A stretch of 64,000 bases of DNA from Diplonema papillatum (taxonomy: Eukaryota; Euglenozoa; Diplonemea; Diplonemida; Diplonemidae), in contig JAPJBO010000048.1 of NCBI GenBank assembly GCA_030068145.1, positions 310,001 to 374,000 on the forward strand, given 5' to 3'. The position numbers and the translations under genes are program-made. This document shows, one piece after another, positions 18,835 to 29,400 of this stretch. The notes below the pieces were generated by a model. The model was given only the letters and a program-made list of their open reading frames with translations, searched no databases and was not told where the DNA came from. Within the stretch, counting starts at the first letter, position 1; every line of letters starts with the position of its first letter.

Positions 18835-19716
18835 TCAGTCATTCCCAGAGAAGCAAGAGGAAGAGTACCGGGAGTTTCTGTGCACAGTTTCCGTCTCCGA
18901 TCGCACTAACTGCGCCGGCTCTTTTTGTTTGGACGGTCGTCGCTTGCAGAAGTGAGAGTAAGATACGCTCACCTTCGAATCCTGCATGATAATACGATGT
19001 CCGGCTTGTGCACAACCCTGTGGAACGCCCCACCTTCTGTGCCGTCTTGAAGAGTACCCGTTTATTTTGCTGCCGGCTGGTATCAGGCGCACTACCATCC
19101 CACCACCAAGATGCTTGTATTCCTTGTACGGCCGAGGTTTTGCGGCTGTCAGCAGGCTCCTGAAGAATTCTCTGCAACTGCATCCGAATTCTTCAATCGC
19201 AAAACGTTGCATGTTCTCCTTCTCATTGTATTCCATGTCAACGAGCTGTGTTGCAAAACCATGCGGCAAAAAATCGCTGGCAGTGTCGGAACCTCGATAA
19301 AGAATGCGTGTGGCATTGTTCTCACCGCAGTCGTGGTCGGCACTTTGCCCGAATTTGCTCCTTCCAGAGGATATCGAGAGGCAGATGGGTTCTGCTCCGC
19401 CGAAAGGCACGCTGTGTAGCATCCGAAGCAGATACTTCTGGGGGGTGCATAGACAGGAGCGTTCACAACAAGCATCCAATTCGGACAGCTTGAAGACGCC
19501 TGTCCAAGTAGTCGTTGCTGTCGCTGTTTGGAACCTTGCACCTTGCCGTCGTAGTTGTTGCTGCAGTCGTAGTCGTGTGCACTTCCTCCGCGTGGCACCA
19601 CACTCCTGGAGGCACTTCAAACAGATGAATCCTCTTGTACCGGTCTCTTCTTCACTTCGGGCTGAGGAAACGAAGCAACCTTTCTCCAGGTTTTCGCACC
19701 GCAGATTTTGCAGCAT
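18835..19716 (-). CDS. Hypothetical ORF, Cys-rich, unknown
   Basis: A 293-codon minus-strand frame that is the longest in a 2.6-kb stretch. It contains CLKCLQECGATRRKC, LSELDACCERSCLCTPQKYL and EFGCSCREFFRSLL. Cysteine pairs hint at zinc binding, but no known spacing is matched, and overlapping frames are also long, so it may be an exon cluster or chance. The first codon is not clearly ATG. Confidence 0.3.
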   Translation of the reverse strand: MLQNLRCENLEKGCFVSSARSEEETGTRGFICLKCLQECGATRRKCTRLRLQQQLRRQGARFQTATATTTWTGVFKLSELDACCERSCLCTPQKYLLRMLHSVPFGGAEPICLSISSGRSKFGQSADHDCGENNATRILYRGSDTASDFLPHGFATQLVDMEYNEKENMQRFAIEEFGCSCREFFRSLLTAAKPRPYKEYKHLGGGMVVRLIPAGSKINGYSSRRHRRWGVPQGCAQAGHRIIMQDSKVSVSYSHFCKRRPSKQKEPAQLVRSETETVHRNSRYSSSCFSGND

Positions 19717-19739
19717 CCCTGTTCTTCAGTACCTGCCAT

Positions 19740-20334
19740 CCCAGTTCTGAAGTGCGCTCATAGGGGATGGCAATATGCCTGGTGAAGTGAAGTGCAAAAG
19801 GAGGGGCCATGGGGGACAACCTTTTTGGGATCCGAGGTGGTATTCTGACGATTTCGTGACCGATCTTTCCATTCCGTGTCTTCTCGGGAGCAACATGCAC
19901 ATATCACACGTATCACACGCGCTCCCGGTATGATCTAAATATAATTATACCGGGTTGAACGCGTCCAAGGGGGGTCATCTTTTTTTTCTAAACCCTCGGG
20001 AACAGAGAGACCGGGGACACCTGCGCTCATGGCATCAAGAATTGGTCGATTTAGTGAAACCTTTGGTGACTGTGTGCGCTGCCATAGGGTGGTCATTTTT
20101 GACGTATCAAAATAAAAAGTGACACCCCCCCCCTGAATATAGAAGTTTGATAGAAGTTGTGTAGGCTCCTAGTGGGTAACACCATAAAACAGTGAAATAC
20201 TAATAACAGACTTGTCCACCAATTGTGTTCGTTGACAGGTTTAGATATCACCCATTGCTTAATGTACTGTTTATTAATTGTGTTCATTGACAGGTTTAGG
20301 TATCATCCATTGCTTCTAACGTACTAGGTACGTG
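19740..20334. other. No supported gene; short repeats
   Basis: gaatatagaagtttgatag at about 20136 repeats sequence at 17583. A near-duplicate pair (ttaattgtgttcattgacag / ccaattgtgttcgttgacag) lies at 20215-20315. Confidence 0.35.
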
Positions 20335-20585
20335 TCGAGGCTATTTCACTTCGCTGCCTCAGCAGTGTTGCTATTGGGCAATTTGCGTACCTGCTGCCAT
20401 CCTTAGATGTGGTAGCCGTTTCTCAGGCGTCCTATCCATATTCGAACCCTAATTCCCCGTTACCCGTTACAGCCACGGTAGTCCACTACACTACCGTCAA
20501 AAGCTGATAGGGCAGAAGCTCTTGCGGGCTTGCACCGACTTGAAGTCGTGTGCTATCACTCGATTGACCATTTCATCCACACGCC
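20335..20585 (-). rRNA. 18S (SSU) rRNA fragment, degenerate
   Basis: Read on the minus strand, this contains universally conserved SSU segments in order: TTCTGCCCTATCAGC, TGTAACGGGTAACGGGGAAT, TTAGGGTTCGA, GCCTGAGAAACGGCTACCAC, ATCTAAGGATGGCAGCAGG and CAAATTGCCCAAT. Corresponds roughly to positions 270-470 of the gene. The normally invariant stretch after GGTTCGA (TTCCGGAGAGGGAG) is altered to ATATGGATAGGACG, and no flanking rRNA is present, so it is a pseudogene fragment. Euglenozoan-type residues follow (GAGGCAGCGAAGTGAAATAG). Confidence 0.85.
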
Positions 20586-20589
20586 GCTG

Positions 20590-21595
<1,006 letters not shown>

Positions 21596-21724
21596 GAGTT
21601 GGAGGCAGGGACCATCTCTTCGAGGAGTTTCTGGTCGCCTCACTACTGCCACGTACTTCTAAGGCGGGCGTAGGTCTTTCCGTCGGAGGCGCGGTGCGGG
21701 CCGCGGCCCCGTCACCGAAGGTGT

Positions 21725-21950
21725 CGGCGTCGGTGTTGACACAACCGGGGCCTACTTGGCAGGCAGGCGAGCCCGTTTCGCGGGGGAGCACCGTCTTGAC
21801 GCGTCACGGGCTCTCTTCTTCTTGGCAATTGCACGGCCTACGGCGTCGGTGTTGACACAACCGGGGCCGATCTGGCAGGCGGGCGAGCCCGTTTCGCGGG
21901 GGAGCACCGTCTTGACGCGTCGCGGGCTCTCTTCTTCTTGGCAATTGCAC
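21725..21950. repeat. Direct duplication of about 115 bp
   Basis: gtgttgacacaaccggggcc, ggcgagcccgtttcgcgggg, gagcaccgtcttgacgcgtc and ttcttcttggcaattgcac occur at about 21734-21834 and again at 21850-21949. No coding evidence. Confidence 0.85.
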
Positions 21951-22170
21951 TTAAACTTGTATAAGTGTTAGGTATTGGGTGTGATTCGGTGGCCTTCCTT
22001 GGGTGTACGTGTACTTCGGAAGTACGTCGGAAGTTCACGGGAAGTACTGGAAATCGCCGTTTTACCCTACGTGGGGCGTACTTGGGAAGTTCTTAGCAAG
22101 CTCGTGGGAAGTTAAGTTTTCTACTGTGGATCACACCCGTGTTCGTCCAAATTTAATAATGCGCGAAAGA

Positions 22171-23168
22171 TCAAACCTGCGGGACGGCTTCGGTGAGCAA
22201 GTTGAGGAGGTCATACAGCCGGAACTTCAGAAGGTAGACGAGCCACCGCAGGCCCTCTTCCGTGCGCGTGTCGAGCAGGTTTTTGCGCTGGGAGCCGCGG
22301 GGGGCGTGCAGCCAGGCCTCGAGCTTGCCGCGCTTGGTCCACTTGATGTTCGTGCCCGTCAGGACCGGCAGCTTGTCGATCACCAGCTCCTCGTACGACG
22401 ACTGCAGCGAGTGCACGACGACGTCCCGCTCCCGCGAGTTCGAGCAGCGGAACAGCATGTCCGACGAGAAGTCCTTGCTCTTGTCGTTCGCCAGGTCGAT
22501 CCGGAGCAGGACGTCCCACTGCTTCGAGCTGAGGTCTTTTTTGCCGTTGTCCTCGAGAACGATGCTCAGGACATCTTGCAGCTCCACTCGACGGATCACA
22601 TTTTCGGGGTTGTCTTTTTCGGTGTAGTAAACAGCGCGCTCGGTGAGGATGAGGTTGCAAATCGACTTCGCCAGGCCGGACCTGCTGAGCACGTGTACGA
22701 CGAGAGATGCGAGGATTTTGGAGTCGCCTTCCGATCGGATGGATCGGACGGCCTTCGCGTTCTGTGCGATGCCCTCCTTATCGTCGGGTCCGGAGTCCAT
22801 GAGGTCGATGACGGTCATGTTTTTGTGGACCTTCGCGAGGTGGTCCTTTCGGATCGCGTGCGAAATCGCGCGCTGCGCGTCGTCGGCGGCCCGCAGCGAG
22901 AGCAGCTCGGTGTACATCAGGCACGCCTTCGGCCGGTTGTCGACCGACGGCGGCCAGAACCGGAGGTACAGCACCGCGATGAACTCGTCCTTGTCGGACA
23001 GCCCGCGCCGCTCCCGCCAGCTCTTCCGGTCGTGGTGCTTGCCGGGCATCGGATCCGGCGACAGCGGCGGCGCGTTCGGAAAGTCCCCGTCGTTGAACAG
23101 GAAGATCACGTAGCTCGGGTCCGGAAGGCGGGGCAGGATGCTCTGCCGCATCGGGACCGGCGTGACGC
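22171..23168 (-). CDS. TH1/PH-like protein, exon 2 (C-terminal)
   Basis: Spliced to 26823-27465: the acceptor taaaaccccag|gcgtc (exon from 23168) supplies two bases that complete the Gly codon opened by the donor, giving KPAG-VTPVPMRQ. Contains a charged middle region, then a module (SLVVHVLSRSGLAKSICNLI, LTERAVYYTEKDNP, RRVELQDVLSIVLEDN) with the LT-x-RA-x-YY / basic / hydrophobic order of myosin-I TH1 or PH-like lipid-binding folds. A helical tail ends at 22171. The likely role is membrane or phosphoinositide association; no motor domain is present. The full protein would be about 546 aa. Confidence 0.6.
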
Positions 23169-23631
23169 CTGGGGTTTTAGAGTGAAAAAATGTTTTTGGA
23201 CTGTTTCTTGTACTAAGCGCATCGGCTTTTAGAGTGAAAACGTTTTTTAGAGTTGTAGTCCGTGTTTCCGCTAAGGCCGATGACCCGGTTTTTTTAAAAA
23301 ATGGCTTCTGGGCTTTTTTTTTTTCCGTGCGGCCAGGGTTTTTTCTAGGATTTCAAATTTTCGAGCTGGAGTGGGGAAACTTTTCGACGCGTTTTCAGAG
23401 CCGAATTGCCAAGCAATCCACGCAAATTGCGCTTTGTGGTGCTGGCTGCGGGCTTTTCCCCCAAGGCAGCTTAGTTCGACGTTCTCCTGGTGCCTATTAG
23501 GCCGGTTAGTTCGTTGTCTTCACATGGGTTCAGTTGCCACAGCAGGAAGGGAGTGAACGAGGGTTGTGTCACAAAAAAACGGGTGCTGCATTTAGGAATG
23601 ATAGTCGTGGAACAACCTGGGACAGATCCCA

Positions 23632-24948
23632 CTATGCAGAATTGGCCTTCGCCTGCACAAAGTTTAGGCGACGGCTCGGGACCATCTCGACAAAACGGTC
23701 AACAACCTTCTCCAAAAAGACCATCGAAAGCTCTGGTGGACCCTCGATACGGATGCGCAGGATCATATCCAAATGTCCGCTCGTGAGCCGGTTCCTTAAA
23801 AGATCCAGGGTGTCTTTGAGAACACTGAATGATCGCTCAACAGCACTCGTCCCTGAGGGATAAGTGGCGACCAACCGCATGGCGGAGACTGCACGTGGGA
23901 GTGCTTGCGCCTCGTGCTTCATGGCATAAAGCAAGGCATCCTGAAAGCTGAAAGCCTCGGGATCTGTGCACCTTTCCTTGGTCATCTGAATGGTCTTGAG
24001 CAATTGGGGTAGCTCGTGCTTCACACCCCGACCCTGGGCAGCACTCCACATCGGCTGGAAATGTCTGTCCTCTTTTCCTGTCACTTGGACCGTTTTGCAC
24101 GTTGTGAAGTGTTCAACGAAAGTGTCGATCAATGCTGCATCACTATCGCAGTCGTGTCCGAACGCGTACTTTGGGTCAAAGAGAGCCAGCACACTCACGA
24201 TACCGTAATCCTTGAACCGGGTTTTGAGCTGCTCGACTAGCTTCTCACAGTAAACCTTTCCAGTCGCAGCATGGTAAAGGGACCACGATTGCTTGCCGAC
24301 TGTCTTCCCGCTTGCGTGCTCGGATATGTACCAATTGTAGTACAGCGGCCACGTGTGGTAGCCAATGTCGGCAGGCTGGATGGACTGGGGGTCCAGGGTC
24401 GGGGGAGCGAGGTCTTTGATGGCAGTGATGGAACTGATTACAACTTCAACTTGTCGGGAAACACCGATGAGAGCGGAGGCCCCCTTTTGTAGCTGCAGGG
24501 AAAGAGGACAGACAATCCCAAAGATTTCACGCAAGAGGAAGAGGGACGCAATGAATGCCGGGGACAGCAACCGTGTGACAAGCCCAGTCGAAAGAGCGTC
24601 TCCGGACTCTGCCCGGAGGTCTTCGATTGTTTCGTAAATGGCTGGCCACGTGCGAAGGGTCACAGCAGCCGATCTCTCGTTAGTCAACCATCTTGTATCA
24701 CCGCTTTTAACCAAGACTTTGTTCGGCATTCGGCTGAACCTTTCCTTTTCCCTCACCTCCTGGATGGTGTCGCGGTACCGTCCCATCCTTTGTGTACTCG
24801 CCCTGAGGAAGAAGAACAAGTCCCTCAGGCTGTTGACACAACTGAGAACGTCAAAGGTGAGCATGGCAGCCCAGACAACTGCCAGTTGCAGTTTGTGAGA
24901 ACTGCACCACACGTACACAGCGAAGGCATTGTACTCCCACTTCTTCCG
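23632..24948 (-). pseudogene. hAT-family transposase, 5'-truncated
   Basis: The frame is open from about 24948 with no real ATG at its start. It begins at the conserved VWCSSHKLQLAV region, continues through DTRWLTNERSAAVTLRTW and LALFDPKYAFGHD, and ends with the hAT C-terminal dimerisation region (ATYPSGTSAVERSFSVLKDT, LLRNRLTSGHLDMILRIRIE). Most similar in style to the ZMYM/KIAA1586-like hAT group. The N-terminal BED finger and first catalytic Asp region are absent, so it is a relic. It lies in the intron of the TH1-like gene, same strand. Confidence 0.8.
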
Positions 24949-24984
24949 TTAACATGTGACGTCAGTCCGTCGTTTTTTATGTTG

Positions 24985-26454
24985 TTATTGTTTGTCTTCA
25001 CACCCGCACCATTTCTTTTCCTTTATGTTGGTAGTTTCGGCTGATGCCCACCCTTTTGACAAGGTGTGGTGGGATGGCGATTTTGCGTAGTCGTCGGGTA
25101 CCGATTTGCAGGTCTTTGTTGGTTGTAACGATGCCCGTTCTGCCGCCTTGTCATCCCGGTTCCTGGTACCTATTACGAAGCCGTTGAGAACCTCCTCCAG
25201 TGTCATCTCGTTTTCGTCGGCGCCGCACAGGGGCTCGTTCTGTACTCTTTCAGGTGGGTCTCGTCGTTGGTTGTCAACACGTGCTGCATTTCCTGCCTGT
25301 CTCGTCGTTTTTTCTTTCTTCCTTTCTCTTCTTTTTTCTGCCCCTTTTTTCGCACTTCTGGAGCGATTGCGTTGCGATGTGGGGTCGCAGCTTTTCTGGC
25401 GATGCTGCAATGAACAGAAAAAAAAAACCCCCACTCCAGCCCACTCAGATTTTCGCCAAGAATCTGGAGTGGGGAAAATCCCCACTCCAGCCCACCCCAG
25501 AAAAAACCCTGGTGCGCTGGGCTGCGGCTGGGTTTTTTCTCCAGTATCTGGTTCATGGGAAGAGCTGTACCGTTCGGATTGAACGCACCAACAGTTGCAG
25601 CTCCTCCTGGTGGAGCGCCAGTTGTGTTCACCGAACACCGGCCGCTCTTGCATCAAGGTAGCCTGCTCGCTTTGCATCAAGGTAGCCTGCTCGCTTTGCA
25701 TCAAGGTAGCCTGCTCGCTTTGCATCAAGGTAGCCTGCTCGCTTTGCATCAAGGTAGCCTGCTCGCTTTGCATCAAGGTAGCCTGCTCGCTTTGCATCAA
25801 GGTAGCCTGCTCGCTTTGCATCAAGGTAGCCTGCTCGCTTTGCATCAAGGTAGCCTGCTCGCTTTGCATCAAGGTAGCCTGCTCGCTTTGCATCAAGGTA
25901 GCCTGCTCGCTTTGCATCAAGGTAGCCTGCTCGCTTTGCATCAAGGTAGCCTGCTCGCTTTGCATCAAGGTAGCCTGCTCGCTTTGCATCAAGGTAGCCT
26001 GCTCGCTTTGCATCAAGGTAGCCTGCTCGCTTTGCATCAAGGTAGCCTGCTCGCTTTGCATCAAGGTAGCCTGCTCGCTTTGCATCAAGGTAGCCTGCTC
26101 GCTTTGCATCAAGGTAGCCTGCTCGCTTTGCATCAAGGTAGCCTGCTCGCTTTGCATCAAGGTAGCCTGCTCGCTTTGCATCAAGGTAGCCTGCTCGCTT
26201 TGCATCAAGGTAGCCTGCTCGCTTTGCATCAAGGTAGCCTGCTCGCTTTGCATCAAGGTAGCCTGCTCGCTTTGCATCAAGGTAGCCTGCTCGCTTTGCA
26301 TCAAGGTAGCCTGCTCGCTTTGCATCAAGGTAGCCTGCTCGCTTTGCATCAAGGTAGCCTGCTCGCTTTGCATCAAGGTAGCCTGCTCGCTTTGCAACAG
26401 AGCAGCCCAGAGCGTCTTTCGTCGTTGTACGACGCTTTCAATCGCCGTTGACAA
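24985..26454 (-). CDS. ORF with 31 identical octapeptide repeats
   Basis: The open frame continues upstream to about 26590 without a clear ATG. A plausible helical start (LQELDTSLNAKFKLAARFGL, STAIESVVQRRKTLW) leads into about 31 copies of QSEQATLM. A Pro/Gly stretch, a Lys/Arg/Glu-rich region and an acidic segment (ADENEMTLEEVLNGFVIG) follow. The heptad-like repeat would form a helix. It may be a passenger of the insertion in this intron or only an open satellite; the ends look more protein-like than the repeat. No family is recognised. Confidence 0.35.
   Translation of the reverse strand: MSTAIESVVQRRKTLWAALLQSEQATLMQSEQATLMQSEQATLMQSEQATLMQSEQATLMQSEQATLMQSEQATLMQSEQATLMQSEQATLMQSEQATLMQSEQATLMQSEQATLMQSEQATLMQSEQATLMQSEQATLMQSEQATLMQSEQATLMQSEQATLMQSEQATLMQSEQATLMQSEQATLMQSEQATLMQSEQATLMQSEQATLMQSEQATLMQSEQATLMQSEQATLMQSEQATLMQSEQATLMQSEQATLMQSEQATLMQERPVFGEHNWRSTRRSCNCWCVQSERYSSSHEPDTGEKTQPQPSAPGFFLGWAGVGIFPTPDSWRKSEWAGVGVFFFCSLQHRQKSCDPTSQRNRSRSAKKGAEKRRERKKEKTTRQAGNAARVDNQRRDPPERVQNEPLCGADENEMTLEEVLNGFVIGTRNRDDKAAERASLQPTKTCKSVPDDYAKSPSHHTLSKGWASAETTNIKEKKWCGCEDKQ
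25651..26396. repeat. 24-bp tandem repeat, about 31 perfect copies
   Basis: catcaaggtagcctgctcgc followed by tttg repeats head to tail with essentially no variants, indicating very recent expansion or active homogenisation. The unit is a multiple of three and open on both strands. There are no spacers between units, so it is not a CRISPR array. Confidence 0.97.
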
Positions 26455-26572
26455 TCCGAATCTAGCGGCCAGTTTGAACTTGGCATTCAGCGAGGTATCG
26501 AGTTCCTGAAGGCCCGCTTTTAGAGCAAATACGAAATGGCTAATTTGTGTACACCAGATTTCACCAGGTTCA

Positions 26573-26595
26573 GGACCGGCGTGACGCCTGGTTTT
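26573..26595. repeat. Duplicate of the exon-2 acceptor junction
   Basis: accggcgtgacgcctgg and the neighbouring gtttt-gagtg repeat the exon-2 splice junction at 23155-23185. The two copies bracket the 3.4-kb segment with the hAT relic and octapeptide repeats, about 230 bp downstream of the donor at 26822. Confidence 0.75.
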
Positions 26596-26822
26596 GGAGT
26601 GGGAAAGGTTTTTTTTTTTTTAGCCTTATAGTTCGCTTGAGAATCCGGGGGGGTTCAAGTCTTCGGGGTGGCCTTCGTCAAATGGTTCGTTTGGAGCAAA
26701 TACGAGCGCGCCCTTTGGGGGCAACAACACAGTGGGAGGTCACGTGTGCGAAAGGCAACAGTGCTCTTTTGACTGTGCAGCGAGTTGCCAAACATCCCCC
26801 CCAGACGACAACACACACACAC

Positions 26823-27465
26823 CTGCAGGCTTTCGGTGCGCCTCCGCGTCCGACGCGGCTGCCTCCGCCGGCTTCGGCACGCGGAAGTCGAGGCAGACAG
26901 CGGCCGGGTCCTTGCGGGACTCGATGATATACACCAGGTCCGCCAGGTCGAACGTCCACAGGATTTTGTGGCTGCCCTGCTTCGCCGATATGAGCGCCGG
27001 GTAGCTCTGGCTGAGCCTCTCGAGCAGGTGGACGGCCTTTTTGGTGACGCAGACGGCCCTCTGCACGGTGCGGTTGGTGTAGCTCTGCGCGAGGCTTGCG
27101 GAGAAGAGGACTTCGACCGGCTCGTCGCCGGACGGGATGTTCTCCTGCCGCTCCTTCGCCTTCAGGTCGTCCAGGAACGAGTCGTAGGTCGACAGCTCGA
27201 GGCGGTCGAAATCCTTCCCGGCCAGCAGGGCCGTCTGCAGCCGCTCCCTCCTGTCCCGAGTCATCTCGTCCTTGTCCCCTTTGCCCGAATCCTTCATGCT
27301 CGACCCCCTCCTCCTCGAGTCCAGCAGCGCGTTCTTCGACACGGACCAACTCGGCCGCTTCCCACCCAACCCCGTCGCAAGCTTCGACGCCTCGCTGGCA
27401 AGTCGCTTCGTGTTCGGTGTGTTCTGCAGGAGCCCGCCCAGCTCCTTCAACGGAGTCGTGTCCAT
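26823..27465 (-). CDS. TH1/PH-like protein, exon 1 (N-terminal)
   Basis: The ATG at 27465 begins MDTTPLKELGGLLQNTPNTK; a basic, Ser-rich stretch follows, then LSTYDSFLDDLKAKERQENI. A first TH1/PH-like module comes next (EVLFSASLAQSYTNRTVQRA, VCVTKKAVHLLERL, HKILWTFDLADLVYIIESRK). The exon ends at a strong donor (cctgcag|gtgtgtg, after 26823) in phase 1, matching exon 2. Most of the exon and its promoter side are repeated upstream in 677-bp units. Confidence 0.65.
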
Positions 27466-29400
27466 TGTAAGGTTTACCTGCTATCTACCGGTCAGACGGC
27501 GGGAGTGGGGGGTGTTCTACGGTCCGCCTGCCATGTGGCACGCACAGAAGCCCGGTTTTTTACCAAAGGCACCAGGGCGCAAGGGTGTTTTCTCTCTTGC
27601 CTCTCCCCTCACCTGTTTTTTTGAAGGGTTTGAAAGTCCTGTATTGTATAGCCGTGGAGGCAGGGTATTGTACGCGGTGCTTAGTGGGGTGTGCACACTT
27701 TACCCTCCAGAACCTGGCAGAGGCCTGCAGCCTCTCCCTCCGGTGTGTGTGTTGGTGTGGCTCTGCGCGAGGCTTGCGGAGAAAAGGCTTCGACCGGCTC
27801 GTCGCCGGACGGGATGTTCTCCTGCCGCTCCTTCGCCTTCAGGTCGTCCAGCAACGAGTCGTACGTCGACAGCTCGAGGCGGTCGAAATCCTTCCCGGCC
27901 AGCAGGGCCGTCTGCAGCCGCTCCCTCCTGTCCCGAGTCATCTCGTCCTTGTCCCCTTTGCCCGAATCCTTCATGCTCGACCCCCTCCTCCTCGAGTCCA
28001 GCAGCGCGTTCTTCGACACGGACCAACTCGGCCGCTTCCCACCCAACCCCGTCGCAAGCTTCGACGCCTCGCTGGCAAGTCGCTTCGTGTTCGGTGTGTT
28101 CTGCAGGAGCCCGCCCAGCTCCTTCAACGGAGTCGTGTCCATTGTAAGGTTTACCTGCTATCTACCGGTCAGACGGCGGGAGTGGGGGGTGTTCTACGGT
28201 CCGCCTGCCATGTGGCACGCACAGAAGCCCGGTTTTTTACCAAAGGCACCAGGGCGCAAGGGTGTTTTCTCTCTTGCCTCTCCCCTCACCTGTTTTTTTG
28301 AAGGGTTTGAAAGTCCTGTATTGTATAGCCGTGGAGGCAGGGTATTGTACGCGGTGCTTAGTGGGGTGTGCACACTTTACCCTCCAGAACCTGGCAGAGG
28401 CCTGCAGCCTCTCCCTCCGGTGTGTGTGTTGGTGTGGCTCTGCGCGAGGCTTGCGGAGAAAAGGCTTCGACCGGCTCGTCGCCGGACGGGATGTTCTCCT
28501 GCCGCTCCTTCGCCTTCAGGTCGTCCAGCAACGAGTCGTACGTCGACAGCTCGAGGCGGTCGAAATCCTTCCCGGCCAGCAGGGCCGTCTGCAGCCGCTC
28601 CCTCCTGTCCCGAGTCATCTCGTCCTTGTCCCCTTTGCCCGAATCCTTCATGCTCGACCCCCTCCTCCTCGAGTCCAGCAGCGCGTTCTTCGACACGGAC
28701 CAACTCGGCCGCTTCCCACCCAACCCCGTCGCAAGCTTCGACGCCTCGCTGGCAAGTCGCTTCGTGTTCGGTGTGTTCTGCAGGAGCCCGCCCAGCTCCT
28801 TCAACGGAGTCGTGTCCATTGTAAGGTTTACCTGCTATCTACCGGTCAGACGGCGGGAGTGGGGGGTGTTCTACGGTCCGCCTGCCATGTGGCACGCACA
28901 GAAGCCCGGTTTTTTACCAAAGGCACCAGGGCGCAAGGGTGTTTTCTCTCTTGCCTCTCCCCTCACCTGTTTTTTTGAAGGGTTTGAAAGTCCTGTATTG
29001 TATAGCCGTGGAGGCAGGGTATTGTACGCGGTGCTTGTGAGGTGTGCACACTTTACCCTTCAGAACCTGGCAGAGGCCTGCAGCCTCTCCCTCCGGTGTG
29101 TGTGTTGGTGTGGCTCTGCGCGAGGCTTGCGGAGAAAAGGCTTCGACCGGCTCGTCGCCGGACGGGATGTTCTCCTGCCGCTCCTTCGCCTTCAGGTCGT
29201 CCAGGAACGAGTCGTACGTCGACAGCTCGAGGCGGTCGAAATCCTTCCCGGCCAGCAGGGCCGGGTCATCTCGTCCGTGTCCCCTATGCCCGAATCCTTC
29301 ATGCTCAGCCCTCTCCTAGCGCGTTCTTCGACACGGGCCGCTTCCTACCCAACCCCGCCGCAAGCGTCGACGCCCGTGTTTGACGGAATCGTGTCCATTG
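27078..29400. repeat. 677-bp tandem multiplication of the TH1-like gene 5' end
   Basis: The unit 27078-27754 (first part of exon 1 plus 290 bp upstream) is repeated at 27755-28431 and 28432-29108 with almost no change; ATGs fall at 27465, 28142 and 28819. A fourth copy from about 29109 has deletions and ends near 29400. Copies 2-4 lack the first TH1-like module: after EPVEAF the frame runs into unrelated sequence. They could provide extra promoters and starts or be inert. Confidence 0.92.

Noticed and set aside
25651-26396. CRISPR array
   Set aside because: The 24-bp units are contiguous with no spacers, and the context is eukaryotic.
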